From Pseudooceanicola atlanticus (GTDB lineage Bacteria; Pseudomonadota; Alphaproteobacteria; Rhodobacterales; Rhodobacteraceae), in the NCBI RefSeq assembly GCF_000768315.1, contig NZ_AQQX01000005.1:62001-126000 (forward strand): 64,000 nucleotides of DNA. The letters are read 5' to 3'. Below the pieces are notes generated by a model. It was not told the DNA's origin. It searched no databases and saw only the letters and a list, made by a program, of their open reading frames with translations. Position 1 is the first letter of the stretch. The number at the start of each line of letters is the position of its first letter. The position numbers and the translations under genes were made by a program. Positions 48,722 through 57,608 of the stretch are shown here, piece after piece.

Positions 48722-48800
48722 TACCGACGGCATACCGACGCAATACCGACGTGATACCGACGCGATGCCGATGCCGGTTTTCGGCCCCAAGCCCTTGTTA
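48722..48800. repeat. 11-bp-period direct repeat array, copy B
   Basis: TACCGACG occurs at 48722, 48733, 48744 and 48755, with a variant TGCCGATG at 48766: exactly 11 bases each. Read on the minus strand, the array is preceded by GGGGCCGAAAACC and GCATCGGCATCG, the same order as copy A at 9841. It begins about 60 bases past the ceramidase-like gene's stop, on that gene's strand. Confidence 0.7.
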
Positions 48801-48832
48801 ACCCGGCCCTTCCCCCGATTCGGGCGGGCCCG

Positions 48833-49474
48833 TTAACCTTTGACCAGGAACCGCCACAGAACCTCGATCATCCAGCCCAGCATCACGGCGTTCAGGATGT
48901 GCCACATGAAATGCGTCCCCAGCGGCCAACCCGTGCAGACCCCCATGTCCAAGGCCCTGAACAATATGGACAAAACCAGTATGCCTGCCCCGATCGCCAG
49001 TCCCTGCGCGACCTCGGGCAGACGGTGCCGCAGCGCCACGGCATAGGCAAAGATCAACAGCGGCACCGGCGCATATCCTGCCGACCCGCCCAGCCCCGGC
49101 ACCATCGCGAACAAGGGCACGGTCGCCGCCGCATAGGGGAAAAACAGCGCCGTCCCGACCCCGGACCAGACCCAGCTCAGACCCAAAAAGTGCTTATTTG
49201 CCAGATAGATATAGGTCAGGATGTAGATCAGGATCGGCACCACATCCGCCACCCCGGCCCAGCGCGTGGCCAGCGTGTGGAAGAGCCCCGACCCCACCCC
49301 GATGGCAAACAGGATCGCCGCCAGCACCCGCACCGGCACCACCCCCTCGCCCCGCCGCCAGGCCCAGATCGCCGCGACGATAAAGGCGAGGTTTGTCAAT
49401 GCGTTGACCGGCTCCGCCCAGAAACCGGGCCCCAGCCTTTCGCAATATCCGTCGACCTGAGCGCTCCATTCCAT
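48833..49474 (-). CDS. Ceramidase-like (CREST-family) membrane protein
   Basis: A 213-residue protein with about seven membrane segments, of the alkaline ceramidase-like family (PF05875; CREST superfamily). Metal-ligand motifs are GSGLFHTLATRWAGVADVVPI (His, Asp) and GTHFMWHILNAVM (two His). Eukaryotic relatives cleave ceramide; bacterial members are widespread in Rhodobacteraceae and their substrate is unknown. AGGA precedes the ATG at 49474. It diverges from the UPF0173 gene. Confidence 0.8.
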   Translation of the reverse strand: MEWSAQVDGYCERLGPGFWAEPVNALTNLAFIVAAIWAWRRGEGVVPVRVLAAILFAIGVGSGLFHTLATRWAGVADVVPILIYILTYIYLANKHFLGLSWVWSGVGTALFFPYAAATVPLFAMVPGLGGSAGYAPVPLLIFAYAVALRHRLPEVAQGLAIGAGILVLSILFRALDMGVCTGWPLGTHFMWHILNAVMLGWMIEVLWRFLVKG

Positions 49475-49533
49475 CGGGGGTTTCCTTATGCCGTTCCTGC
49501 GCTACGCTCTCGCCAAAGTCATAGGAGGACAAC

Positions 49534-50217
49534 ATGAAAATCACCTGGCTCGGCCATTCCGGCTTCCGTATTGAAATCGCAGGGGAAATCCTGCTGATCG
49601 ATCCGTTCCTGACGGGCAATCCGCTGTTCCCCGAAGACCGCCGCGCCGAAGCGATCGAGGGCGTTACCCATATCCTCGCCTCCCACGGTCATGGCGACCA
49701 TGTCGGCGACCTGATCGACATCGCGAAATCCAACGACCTGCCCGTCTCCGGCATGGTCGAGCTGATGGGGTGGCTGGGCAATAATGGCGTCGAAAAAGCC
49801 AATGGATTCAACAAGGGTGGCACGATTTCCATCGGCGACGTGAAGGTCACGATGGTCCATGCCACGCATTCCTCCTCCACCCCCGATGGCAGCTATGCGG
49901 GCGGGGAATCCGGCTTCATGATCTCGGGCGAAGGCCATACGATCTACTTCTCCGGTGACACCGACGTCATGGCGGACATGAAGATTTTCAATGACTTGCA
50001 CGAACCCGACATCGGGCTGCTCTGCTCCGGCGGGCATTTCACGATGGACATGAAGCGCGCCGCCTATGCCGCGAAAACCTTCTTTGATTTCAAGACGATC
50101 ATCCCGTGCCACTACAAGACCTTCCCGCTGCTCGCCCAGTCGGCGCAGGAGATGATCGACGCCCTGCCCGGCACCAACGTGGTCGAGCCCGAAGTGCTGA
50201 AACCGATCGAATTCTGA
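49534..50217 (+). CDS. UPF0173 metal-dependent hydrolase (MBL fold)
   Basis: A 227-residue metallo-beta-lactamase-fold hydrolase of the UPF0173 group. The metal site is LASHGHGDHVGD, with additional ligands in YFSGDTD and IPCHYKTFP. The N-terminus MKITWLGHSGFRIE is standard. AGGAGG precedes the ATG. Its substrate is unknown; phosphodiester or lactone cleavage is typical of the fold. Confidence 0.9.
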   Translation: MKITWLGHSGFRIEIAGEILLIDPFLTGNPLFPEDRRAEAIEGVTHILASHGHGDHVGDLIDIAKSNDLPVSGMVELMGWLGNNGVEKANGFNKGGTISIGDVKVTMVHATHSSSTPDGSYAGGESGFMISGEGHTIYFSGDTDVMADMKIFNDLHEPDIGLLCSGGHFTMDMKRAAYAAKTFFDFKTIIPCHYKTFPLLAQSAQEMIDALPGTNVVEPEVLKPIEF

Positions 50218-50223
50218 TCGTCG

Positions 50224-50244
50224 GGGGCGGCGACACGCCGCCCC
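50224..50244. terminator. Hairpin between converging genes
   Basis: Stem GGGGCGGCG/CGCCGCCCC with an ACA loop. No T-run on either side. It lies in the 55-base gap between the UPF0173 gene and the kinase. Confidence 0.45.
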
Positions 50245-50272
50245 AACCCCTCTGAAATACTGGTGAAAACCG

Positions 50273-52477
50273 TCAGGTCCTCTGCAGGGCGCAGCCATTG
50301 AGGAAGGTGAAGAACTCTGTCCAGTCGATAGGCTTGGGCAGCAGGTTCACCCCCGCCGCGCGGCAGGCCATGTTCAGCTCCGGCCCGCGGTTGGCACTGA
50401 CGATCCGGGCGGGCACGTCTCCGTGCAATCGCCTGATCTTGTGCAATAATTCCAGACCGTTCATGCCGTCGCCCAGCTGGTAATCCAGCACCAGCGCGTC
50501 TGGTCGCAGGTCGATCTCCGACAGCAATTGCAGGCCCTCTTCGCCATTCCAGGCATGGATGACCTCGCCGCCCCAGCCCTCGATGGTGAGGGTCATCGCC
50601 TTGGCAATGCTTTCGTCATTTTCCACGAGGAAGACAATTTCCCCGTTCAATTCCGGGGCTTTGCGGCGGACCGGGATCGGCGCCGGCGCCTCTGCCACAC
50701 CGAGGCGCACGGGCAGATCGACACTGAAGACGCTGCCCTGCCCGGGTTCGGAGAACAGCGACAGCGAATGATCGAGGCTCTTGCAGGCGCGCTCCACGAT
50801 GGCCAGGCCGAGGCCAAGGCTGTGTTCGGTGTGGCTGGTGTCCAAGCGCTTGAATTCCTGGAAGATACTCGCCTGATCCTCTTTCGCGATCCCGCGCCCG
50901 GTATCCCAGACCTGGACCCGCGCCACGCCACCGACCCGTCGCACCCCGACCAGCACCTTGCCCCTGTCGGTGTAGCGGATCGCGTTGGACACGAGGTTCT
51001 GGATGATCCGGCGCAGGTAGCCCGGATCGCTGCGCACCGACAGGCCGGAGCCGACGACCCGCAGGTCGATCCCCTTGGCCGCCGCGACGGGTGTCAGCTC
51101 GTCCCGCAGCGGGTCCAGCACCGCCGACAGCCGCACGGTGCGGACGTCGAAATTGGGCCGTCGCGCATCCAGCCGCGAGATGTCGAGAAGCGCCTCGATG
51201 ATCTGTTCGACGCTGGACAGCGCGCTTTCCGCTTTGGTCACAACGTCTTGTTGTTCCACGCTTTCCACGCTGTTGGCGAGGGAATTGATGAACAGTTTCG
51301 CGGCCGAGAGCGGTTGCAGCAGGTCGTGGCTGGCCGCCGCCACGAAGCGCGACTTGGAGGCATTGGCGCGCTCGGCCTCGGACAGGGCGATGCCCAGTTC
51401 GCGGGTGCGATCCTGGACGCGACGTTCCAGCATCTCGTTCATCTCGGACAGGGCGCGCGCGGCCTCTCGTTCCGCCGTCACGTCGGTGAAGCTGATGACG
51501 AAGCCGCGATCCGGCATCTCCTGCGCGAAGACGTTGAGGATCTGGCGTTCCGCGCGCACCACTTCGAAGGCGACGGGGGGACGGCCCTCGTTGTTGTTGG
51601 CCCAGCGGACCAGCATATCTCCGTCGAATTCATCAACGAATTCAAGCTGATCGCGCAACCGCTCCAGCAGGATCATGAAGTTGCGCCCCAGGGCGAGCTC
51701 CTGCGGGGGCAGGTCCAGCAGGTAATCCATCCGCTTGTTCCAGCCGACCAGGTTCTTGTCCTTGTCGAAGATGCAGACGCCCTGGTTGAGGTGGTCGAGC
51801 GTAGCCTGAAGGATGCGGGCCTGTTCATCCCGCATCTTCTCGCGTTCCTTGCGTTCCAGCCGGATGATGTTGGTCACGTCGGTCTGAAGGATCACCGTGC
51901 CGCCGCGCGCAGTGCGGTGTTCGCTGACCTGAAGCCAGCGGTCATGGGTCAGGGACACGTTGAAGGTGACGCGATCATCCCGGTGCCGCCGCGTCCGCTG
52001 CGTCGCCCAGAGCTGCGGTGTCATGGGCGTGGGCAACGACAGGTGACGGCTGTTGGAGATCAGGCGCACGTAGTTGGAAAAGGTCAGCCCCTCGTGCAGG
52101 CGCGGTTCGACATCGGACAATTCGCGGCAGAAGCGGCTGTTATAAAGGACCAGACGGTCGTCGGGACCGAACAGCGCAAAGCCCTCGCTGACGGTCTCGA
52201 TCGCCTCGATCAGGTTTTCGCGCGCGATCAGGGTTTCGCGGTTCGCCGCCTCGAGCCGGGAATTGGATTCCTGCAGCAGGTCCAGCGTGCGTTCCAGGTC
52301 GATCGTGCGTTCGCGCACCTGCACCTCGAGCAGGGCGGCGCGTTCGAACTGGGCATAGGCGACGCCGGATTGTTCGTTCTTTTTCTCGACCTTGCGCATC
52401 AGCGCGCCGACGATCTGAAGCAGCTTTTCGTTCTGCCGTTCCAGGGAATCCTTGGGGTCTATGAGGGAGGTCGACAT
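50273..52477 (-). CDS. PAS/PAS hybrid histidine kinase next to the alcohol dehydrogenase
   Basis: A 734-residue cytoplasmic sensor kinase. An N-terminal coiled coil (10-90) leads to two PAS domains (~92-205, ~222-335), a second coiled coil, HisKA with phospho-acceptor His384 in SHDLLQPLSAAKLF, an ATPase domain (N-box Asn494, DTGRGI at 525-530, GLGLAI) and a C-terminal receiver (Asp665 in LVLDYQ, Lys715). The HDLLQPL H-box resembles that of FlhS/ErcS-type kinases that control PQQ-dependent alcohol oxidation. There are no membrane segments, so it senses an internal or FIST-relayed signal. The ATG at 52477 overlaps the FIST stop (TGATG). Confidence 0.9.
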   Translation of the reverse strand: MSTSLIDPKDSLERQNEKLLQIVGALMRKVEKKNEQSGVAYAQFERAALLEVQVRERTIDLERTLDLLQESNSRLEAANRETLIARENLIEAIETVSEGFALFGPDDRLVLYNSRFCRELSDVEPRLHEGLTFSNYVRLISNSRHLSLPTPMTPQLWATQRTRRHRDDRVTFNVSLTHDRWLQVSEHRTARGGTVILQTDVTNIIRLERKEREKMRDEQARILQATLDHLNQGVCIFDKDKNLVGWNKRMDYLLDLPPQELALGRNFMILLERLRDQLEFVDEFDGDMLVRWANNNEGRPPVAFEVVRAERQILNVFAQEMPDRGFVISFTDVTAEREAARALSEMNEMLERRVQDRTRELGIALSEAERANASKSRFVAAASHDLLQPLSAAKLFINSLANSVESVEQQDVVTKAESALSSVEQIIEALLDISRLDARRPNFDVRTVRLSAVLDPLRDELTPVAAAKGIDLRVVGSGLSVRSDPGYLRRIIQNLVSNAIRYTDRGKVLVGVRRVGGVARVQVWDTGRGIAKEDQASIFQEFKRLDTSHTEHSLGLGLAIVERACKSLDHSLSLFSEPGQGSVFSVDLPVRLGVAEAPAPIPVRRKAPELNGEIVFLVENDESIAKAMTLTIEGWGGEVIHAWNGEEGLQLLSEIDLRPDALVLDYQLGDGMNGLELLHKIRRLHGDVPARIVSANRGPELNMACRAAGVNLLPKPIDWTEFFTFLNGCALQRT

Positions 52478-53643
52478 CACGAGGCCTCCGTATCCTTCGC
52501 GTAGAGCGCCACGCCGGTCATCGTGTGGTTGACGTGCAGCGGGCCGATCTGTTCGCCGTAGGTCGAAAAGCCGATCACCTTGTGACGGGCCAGGATGTCA
52601 GAGAGATCGCGGGTCGCCTGGTTCTGTTCGGCCTGGATGCGGCGCAGGATGCAGTCGCAGCCTAGGATATCGGTCAGCGGCCCTGCCCCGGCGATCAGGT
52701 TCAGCTGTTCCTCGAGATGTTCGACGAGGTTGCGGGGTTCGGCCACGGTCAGGACCATGCCCTCGTCCACGGCGGAAAAGAAGACCAGTTCTCCATCCGC
52801 GTTGACCTGCTGGATCGCGCGGACATGGTGGCTGTCGCCGATGCGGACGACGACCGGGTGCGAGGCAAAGGTGAAGCGGTCCAGTTGATCGGGATCCTTG
52901 CCGACGATGCGGGCATATTCGCGGGCCGCGGGTTCGGCGTTGATGGATTTGACGATGCGCCGGTCCGGGTCGGCGCCGGTCACGACCATCTGCCGTTCCG
53001 TGGGCACGAGGTGGTCGATGCTGAAGACCTGCGCCTGAAGATCGGTCTGGATAAGGGTCAGCACGGCCGCGTCCTGGCGGGCCTCACCGTTGAGCGAGAC
53101 CTGCGTGCGCCCGAAATTCAGCCCATCCCCCGCAGAGCCACCGAAGAGCGGCATGTCCCGCAGGGCGGGCGCGATCAGCGAGGTCAGCGTATCTTCGCGC
53201 AGGGACAGCCCGTCGATGGCGAGGAAGGCAAAGCCCTGGGGCTTGTCCTCGTGCTGTTCCTGCAGGGCGACGCGGGCCAGGGCGATACGGTCGATGACCC
53301 CTTGCGAGGTCTGATCGGTCAGCCCCTCGATCAGGATCGAGGTGGACACGAAGTGATCTGCCGGGAAGCCGATGGCGATCACCTCGCCCTCGACATAGCC
53401 GCCGGCGCCGATCTCTCCGGCGGTGGTGCAGGCGACGACATCGGTGTCGAGGAAATGCGCCCGGAACCGCGAGACGAAAGCCGCGAAGTCGGTATCGGGT
53501 GAAACAAAGAGGATGACCAGCGACATGGGGGTGTTCCCCAGGTCTTTCAGCAGTTTTTCAACGGCTTGCGGGTCATGCGCCGACGCCTGCGCACGGCACA
53601 GAGAGTGCCGCGACCCCGCTGGCGGGTCGAAGTCCTGTCGCAT
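52477..53643 (-). CDS. FIST-domain sensor protein
   Basis: A 388-residue protein with FIST_N (~35-230) and FIST_C (~240-370) domains. FIST_N features include VACTTAGEIGAGGY and PLFGGSAGDGLNFG. FIST domains are proposed small-molecule (amino-acid-like) sensors linked to signal transduction. It is directly upstream of, and overlaps, the hybrid kinase, so a ligand-bound FIST protein probably regulates the kinase. There is no signal peptide. ATG 53643 follows GGGAGG. FIST-kinase pairs next to PQQ alcohol dehydrogenases recur in proteobacteria, to my knowledge, but the ligand is not known. Confidence 0.88.
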   Translation of the reverse strand: MRQDFDPPAGSRHSLCRAQASAHDPQAVEKLLKDLGNTPMSLVILFVSPDTDFAAFVSRFRAHFLDTDVVACTTAGEIGAGGYVEGEVIAIGFPADHFVSTSILIEGLTDQTSQGVIDRIALARVALQEQHEDKPQGFAFLAIDGLSLREDTLTSLIAPALRDMPLFGGSAGDGLNFGRTQVSLNGEARQDAAVLTLIQTDLQAQVFSIDHLVPTERQMVVTGADPDRRIVKSINAEPAAREYARIVGKDPDQLDRFTFASHPVVVRIGDSHHVRAIQQVNADGELVFFSAVDEGMVLTVAEPRNLVEHLEEQLNLIAGAGPLTDILGCDCILRRIQAEQNQATRDLSDILARHKVIGFSTYGEQIGPLHVNHTMTGVALYAKDTEAS

Positions 53644-53677
53644 CAATTGTGGCCTCCCTTCCACAACGATAGAGGCG

Positions 53678-54358
53678 CTAGTCTTCGCTTGGCAATAGGC
53701 TTGTAAACCTGGCCTCATGCGCCACAAGGACGGCCTGGGTGCGGCTTTGAACACCGAGTTTCCGCATGATCGCAGTGACATGCGCCTTCACCGTGGTTTC
53801 GGCAATCGACAGGTCGAAGGCGATCTGCTTGTTCAGCTTGCCTTCGCAAATCAGGTGCAGGATGCGGGCCTGCTGGTTGGTCAGCGACGACAGGCGTTCC
53901 ACGCTCTGGGTATCGACTGCGCTGTCCTCGCCTTCGACGAAGCCGCCGGGCTTGTAGACATTGCCGGCGCGGATCTCGTCCATTGCTTCCTTGAAGGTGC
54001 TGCGGCTGGAATGCTTGGGCACGTAGCCCGAGGCCCCAGCGGCGATGGCCGAATTTATCACGGCGTTTTCCGTCAGGGACGAGACGATGATGATCTCGGA
54101 TTTCTCCGACTTGCGCTTGAGGCTCAACAGCCCGTCCAGCCCGCTGACATCGGGCAGGTTGAGGTCGAGAAGGATGATCGACGGGGCGGGAAGGCCCTCA
54201 AGTTCGTCCAGGGCCGCGGCCAGGCTGTTGGCGGTGCGGACCATGGTGAAGTCGGCGACGGATTTCAGGGTCAGTTCCAGCGCATCGCAGAACAGGGGGT
54301 GATCATCGACGATCAGCGCCCAACGACCGATGGACGGGTTGGTGACGGTGTCGGACAT
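53678..54358 (-). CDS. LuxR-family response regulator
   Basis: A 226-residue NarL/LuxR-type regulator. The receiver has phospho-Asp65 in ILLDLNLPD, acidic pocket VDDHP, and Lys in YVPKHS. The C-terminal helix-turn-helix reads LTNQQARILHLICEGKLNKQIAFDLSIAETTVKAHV. It lies downstream of no operon partner but beside the FIST-kinase pair (transcribed the same way) and is separated from the dehydrogenase by a terminator. It is the likely target of the hybrid kinase and the likely binder of the TTGGTCG motif. The start is uncertain: ATG 54358 has AGCAGG; ATG 54379 would be nearly leaderless from a TATAGT box. Confidence 0.9.
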   Translation of the reverse strand: MSDTVTNPSIGRWALIVDDHPLFCDALELTLKSVADFTMVRTANSLAAALDELEGLPAPSIILLDLNLPDVSGLDGLLSLKRKSEKSEIIIVSSLTENAVINSAIAAGASGYVPKHSSRSTFKEAMDEIRAGNVYKPGGFVEGEDSAVDTQSVERLSSLTNQQARILHLICEGKLNKQIAFDLSIAETTVKAHVTAIMRKLGVQSRTQAVLVAHEARFTSLLPSED

Positions 54359-54448
54359 GGGGACCTGCTGTACTTTCATGAGATCACTATAGCCCCATTT
54401 CGCGCGTCGGGATGTTACCAAAAGGTATTATGCCCGCATGCCGGGCAC

Positions 54449-54481
54449 GAAAAAATGCGCCCCCTCGGCGGGGGGCGCATT
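54449..54481 (-). terminator. Rho-independent terminator of the alcohol dehydrogenase
   Basis: Stem AATGCGCCCCC/GGGGGCGCATT with TTTTT following on the minus strand. It isolates the abundant dehydrogenase message from the regulator gene. Confidence 0.9.
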
Positions 54482-54502
54482 CCAGGGGGTCAAGCGCGGG
54501 GC

Positions 54503-56266
54503 TTACTTGGCCGCGAACTGCTCCGGGAGGCGGAAGGTCCACAGCAGGCCACCCTGGTTGAGGTAGTTCACCTTCTTGGCGACCTCGCCACCCCAGAGCG
54601 GAACCGCGCCACCCCAGCCTGAGATCACGGTGACATACTGGGTGCCGTCCTGTTCCCAGGTGATCGGCTGCCCGACGATGCCGGAGCCGGTCTGGAAGGA
54701 CCACAGCTCTTCCCCGCTATCGGCGTCGAAGGCCTTGAACTCACCTTCGGGGGTTCCGGTGAAGACCAGCCCGCCGGCGGTCGCCATCACGCCACCCCAG
54801 AGCGGGGCATCGTTCTTGTATTCCCACTTCACCTCGCCGGTGTCGGGGTCGATGGCCTTGAGCGATCCGATATGGTCCTCGTAGTTCGGCTTGATCGTGA
54901 AGCCGGACCCCAGGTAGGCCGCGCCCTTCTTGTAGGAAATCGGCTCGTTCCAGATATCCATGCCCCATTCGTTCGACGGCACGTAGAAAAGACCGGTATC
55001 GGGCGAATGCGCCATCGGCATCCAGTTCTTGCCGCCCAGGAAGGACGGGGAAGAGAAGACGACCTCGCCCTTCTTCCCATCTGCGGCGTCTGCCGGATTG
55101 CCGGGACGGTTGGCCTCGTTGAAGATCGGGCGACCGGTGTCGTCGATGCCCTCGGCCCAGGTGATGTCCTTCACGAAGGGCGTGGCCGAAACGAACGCAC
55201 CGTCTTCGCGGTTCAGCACGTAGAAGAAGCCGTTCCGGTCCGCGGTGGCGTAACGCTGGTTGCCCGAGCGGTCGGTATAGGCCACGACCTCGTTCACGCC
55301 GTCATAATCCCAGCCCTCGCGCGGGGTGGTCTGGAAGTGCCACTTGATCTCGCCGGTCGCCGGGTCGATGCCGAGGCGCGAGGCGGCATAGAGGTTGTCG
55401 CCCGCATTGCCCTCGACCGGAGTGCCTGCGTTGCGCAGGTGGCTGTTCCAGGGCGCCGGGTTCCCGGTACCGAAGACCAGCGTGTCGGTGTCCGCGTCGT
55501 AGGAGCCGCCCAGCCAGGTCGCCCCGCCACCGGTTTTCCACATGTCGCCCGGCCAGGTCGCGTTCAGCGTACCGGTCATTGTGGATTCCTCGCCGTTGAG
55601 CGTGCCCATGTGGCCTTCGATCACCGGGCGGGTCCAGACCAGTTCGCCGGTTTCGGCGTCACGCGCCTGCACTTCGCCGACGATCCCGAACTCGCCGCCG
55701 GAATTGCCGGTGATGACCAGGCCCTTCACGATCAGCGGGGCGGCGGTATAGCTGTAGCCCGCCTTGTAATCCGCGATCTTCTTGTTCCAGACGACGTCGC
55801 CGGTATCCTTGTTCAGCGCAACGATGCGCGCGTCCAGCGTGCCGAAATAGATGTTGTCGCCGTAGATCGCTGCACCGCGGTTCACCACGTCACAGCAGGG
55901 CAGGATGCCCTCGGGCAGACGCGCATCATATTGCCAGAGCTCTTCGCCGGTGCGGGCGTCGATGGCGTAGAGACGCGAATAGGAGCCGGTGATGTACATG
56001 ATCCCGTCATGCACGATCGGCTGGGTTTCCTGGCCGCGCTGCTTTTCCCCGCCCAGCGAGAAGGCGTAGGCCGGCACCAGGTTATCGATATTGTCCCGGT
56101 TCAGCGTGTCCAGCGGCGAGAACCGCTGCAGGTGGCGGCCCATCCCGTTGGTCAGCACGTCGCCGGTCGTGGCGGCATCGTTGGCAAGGTCTTCCTCCGT
56201 GACCTGTGCCGAAGCCATGCTCGCCGCCACCATGGACGCCGTCAGGGCAAGTATGAATCTGTTCAT
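54503..56266 (-). CDS. PQQ-dependent alcohol dehydrogenase, lanthanide type (ExaF/PedH-like)
   Basis: A 587-residue periplasmic quinoprotein. The signal peptide ends near residue 20. It follows ExaA closely: adjacent cysteines Cys124-Cys125 (the PQQ-shielding disulfide ring), and the eight-bladed propeller of Trp-docking repeats. Metal/PQQ ligands are Glu192, Asn269 and catalytic Asp320. The position two residues after the catalytic Asp is Asp322 (WDYDGVNE; codon 55301-55303), where Ca-dependent ExaA has Ser and MxaF has Ala. That extra aspartate is the accepted mark of lanthanide-dependent enzymes (XoxF, ExaF, PedH). It oxidises primary alcohols and passes electrons to cytochrome c. GGAGG precedes the ATG. 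Confidence 0.93.
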   Translation of the reverse strand: MNRFILALTASMVAASMASAQVTEEDLANDAATTGDVLTNGMGRHLQRFSPLDTLNRDNIDNLVPAYAFSLGGEKQRGQETQPIVHDGIMYITGSYSRLYAIDARTGEELWQYDARLPEGILPCCDVVNRGAAIYGDNIYFGTLDARIVALNKDTGDVVWNKKIADYKAGYSYTAAPLIVKGLVITGNSGGEFGIVGEVQARDAETGELVWTRPVIEGHMGTLNGEESTMTGTLNATWPGDMWKTGGGATWLGGSYDADTDTLVFGTGNPAPWNSHLRNAGTPVEGNAGDNLYAASRLGIDPATGEIKWHFQTTPREGWDYDGVNEVVAYTDRSGNQRYATADRNGFFYVLNREDGAFVSATPFVKDITWAEGIDDTGRPIFNEANRPGNPADAADGKKGEVVFSSPSFLGGKNWMPMAHSPDTGLFYVPSNEWGMDIWNEPISYKKGAAYLGSGFTIKPNYEDHIGSLKAIDPDTGEVKWEYKNDAPLWGGVMATAGGLVFTGTPEGEFKAFDADSGEELWSFQTGSGIVGQPITWEQDGTQYVTVISGWGGAVPLWGGEVAKKVNYLNQGGLLWTFRLPEQFAAK

Positions 56267-56369
56267 TGCGTTTCCTCCCATAGGGTCATTGCCGCCCGGC
56301 GCGGGACAGACAGCGCGGGACGAACTGGACGGGAGTATTCGGGCAAACACGGCATCCGGGTATTGAACA

Positions 56370-56408
56370 TTGGTCGTACGACCCTGCCCTGCTCTACAAC
56401 CAAAGTCG
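56370..56408. promoter_or_regulatory. Shared inverted motif at the dehydrogenase promoter
   Basis: TTGGTCG, 20 bases, CAACCAAAGTCG; the outer arms TTGGTCG/CAACCAA are inverted. The motif recurs at 63221-63256 with a 17-base spacer and the same orientation. Its near edge is about 104 bases from the dehydrogenase ATG. Confidence 0.6.
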
Positions 56409-56460
56409 CGATGCGACATCCGCGCCATCGGGCTAACCTGTCCGGCAGGGAGGAAACATC

Positions 56461-56637
56461 ATGCACGAAAGCGCTCTGCCGGGGCCGTCTGTGCCCGTTC
56501 CCGCATGGGGAACGGGTGGGGAGCCCTATGCGCGCAGTCCGTGGATGATGAACCGAGACATGTTGGTACGATCCTCCTGCCCCTCAGGCCATGCAACCTC
56601 TGGCTGCACAAAGACATCGCAAGGAGCATCATCGTGA
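56461..56637 (+). CDS. Candidate 58-residue protein upstream of the orphan ABC genes
   Basis: ATG 56461 has AGGGAGG at a spacing of 7, the strongest ribosome binding site nearby. The 58-codon frame ends in TGA at 56635, overlapping the GTG start of the next gene as GTGA, which suggests translational coupling. The peptide has no hydrophobic signal. Its first part holds VPAWGTGGEPYARSPWMMNR; its last part is Ser/Thr/Cys-rich (Cys40, Cys49). I recognise no family; it lacks the Glu-x3-Tyr of PqqA. Codon use in the last 20 codons is less typical, so it may be a coupling leader rather than a working protein. Confidence 0.45.
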   Translation: MHESALPGPSVPVPAWGTGGEPYARSPWMMNRDMLVRSSCPSGHATSGCTKTSQGASS

Positions 56638-57608
56638 CACGCATCAGAACCTTCCTGGCCGCCGCGCTGTGCGGCCTCCTCTCCACCGGAGCGGCGCTGG
56701 CCGAGGCGCCCGTTCTTAAAGTGGCCGTGCTGAAGATCGGTACGGTGAACTGGGAGCTCGACAGCATCCGCCACAATGGCGACGACACGGCCAACGGCTT
56801 CGCGCTTGAGGTGCAGGGCATGGCCGGCGGATCGGCCAGCCAGATCGCCTTCCAGGGCGGAGAGGCCGATGCGATGGTCACGGACTGGCTGTGGGTGGCG
56901 CGGCAGCGGGCGGCGGGCAAGGACTACGTCTTCATACCCTATTCCCGCGCCGTGGGCGGCCTGCTGGTCAGGCAGGACAGCCCCGCCCAAAGCCTGTCGG
57001 ACATGCAGGGCAAGGCAATCGGCATCGCGGGCGGGCCGCTCGACAAGAGCTGGTTGATCCTGCAGGCCTACGCGGAGCAGGAATACGAGCTGGACCTGAA
57101 GGCCGGGACCGAACAGGTGTTCGGCGCGCCGCCGCTGATCTTCAAATCCGCCCTGTCGGGCGAGGTCGATGGCGCGCTGAACTACTGGCATTTCAACGCC
57201 AAGATGCAGGCCGCCGGCATGCGGACGCTGATCGACGTGGCCGACGCGGCGCGGGCGCTTGGCCTCGATCCCGACACCCCGCTGCTGGGCTATGTCGTGA
57301 AGGGCGAATTCCTGCGCGACAATCCCGACCTCGTGCAGGGCTTTGCCGCCGCCAGCCGGGCCGCCAAGATGCGCCTGGCCGAGGATGACGCGGAATGGGA
57401 TCGGCTGCGCCCGATCATGAACGTGAAGAACGACGCCCAGTTCGAGGCGCTGAAGGCCGGGTTCCGCGCCGGCATCCCTGCGCCGGGCCCGATCGACGAA
57501 GCCGCCGCGGCCCGGATGCTGGCCCTGATGGCGAAGCTGGGCGGGCCGGAGCTGGTCGGAACCACCGACACGCTGCCCGATGGCGTCTTCCTGAACACGG
57601 GCGGCTGA
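56634..57608 (+). CDS. ABC-type substrate-binding protein (NMT1/TauA-like)
   Basis: A 324-residue periplasmic binding protein. The signal peptide is about 23 residues (basic start, hydrophobic core, ALA-E cleavage). The body is of the nitrate/sulfonate/taurine-type binding family (NMT1-like). The GTG start at 56634 has AAGGAG at a spacing of 7. It overlaps the ATPase gene by one base. No permease gene lies in the window, so the partner is elsewhere or missing. Its position opposite the dehydrogenase and beside the shared motif suggests import of something required for PQQ alcohol oxidation; the ligand is unknown. Confidence 0.85.
   Translation: MTRIRTFLAAALCGLLSTGAALAEAPVLKVAVLKIGTVNWELDSIRHNGDDTANGFALEVQGMAGGSASQIAFQGGEADAMVTDWLWVARQRAAGKDYVFIPYSRAVGGLLVRQDSPAQSLSDMQGKAIGIAGGPLDKSWLILQAYAEQEYELDLKAGTEQVFGAPPLIFKSALSGEVDGALNYWHFNAKMQAAGMRTLIDVADAARALGLDPDTPLLGYVVKGEFLRDNPDLVQGFAAASRAAKMRLAEDDAEWDRLRPIMNVKNDAQFEALKAGFRAGIPAPGPIDEAAAARMLALMAKLGGPELVGTTDTLPDGVFLNTGG

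Larger units (their letters stand above)
48439..48832. other. 394-base intergenic region with two repeat structures
   Basis: No gene. It contains the twin TTTGCAAA palindromes upstream of gatC and the 11-bp repeat array near the ceramidase 3' end, both listed separately. Confidence 0.6.

Noticed and set aside
50528-52504. A 658-codon plus-strand frame antisense to the hybrid kinase
   Set aside because: The kinase strand has intact H-box, ATPase and receiver motifs; the antisense translation has none.
56370-56633. N-terminal extension of the binding-protein gene to 56370
   Set aside because: It would remove the signal peptide from the N-terminus; the GTG at 56634 has AAGGAG and a clean signal sequence.
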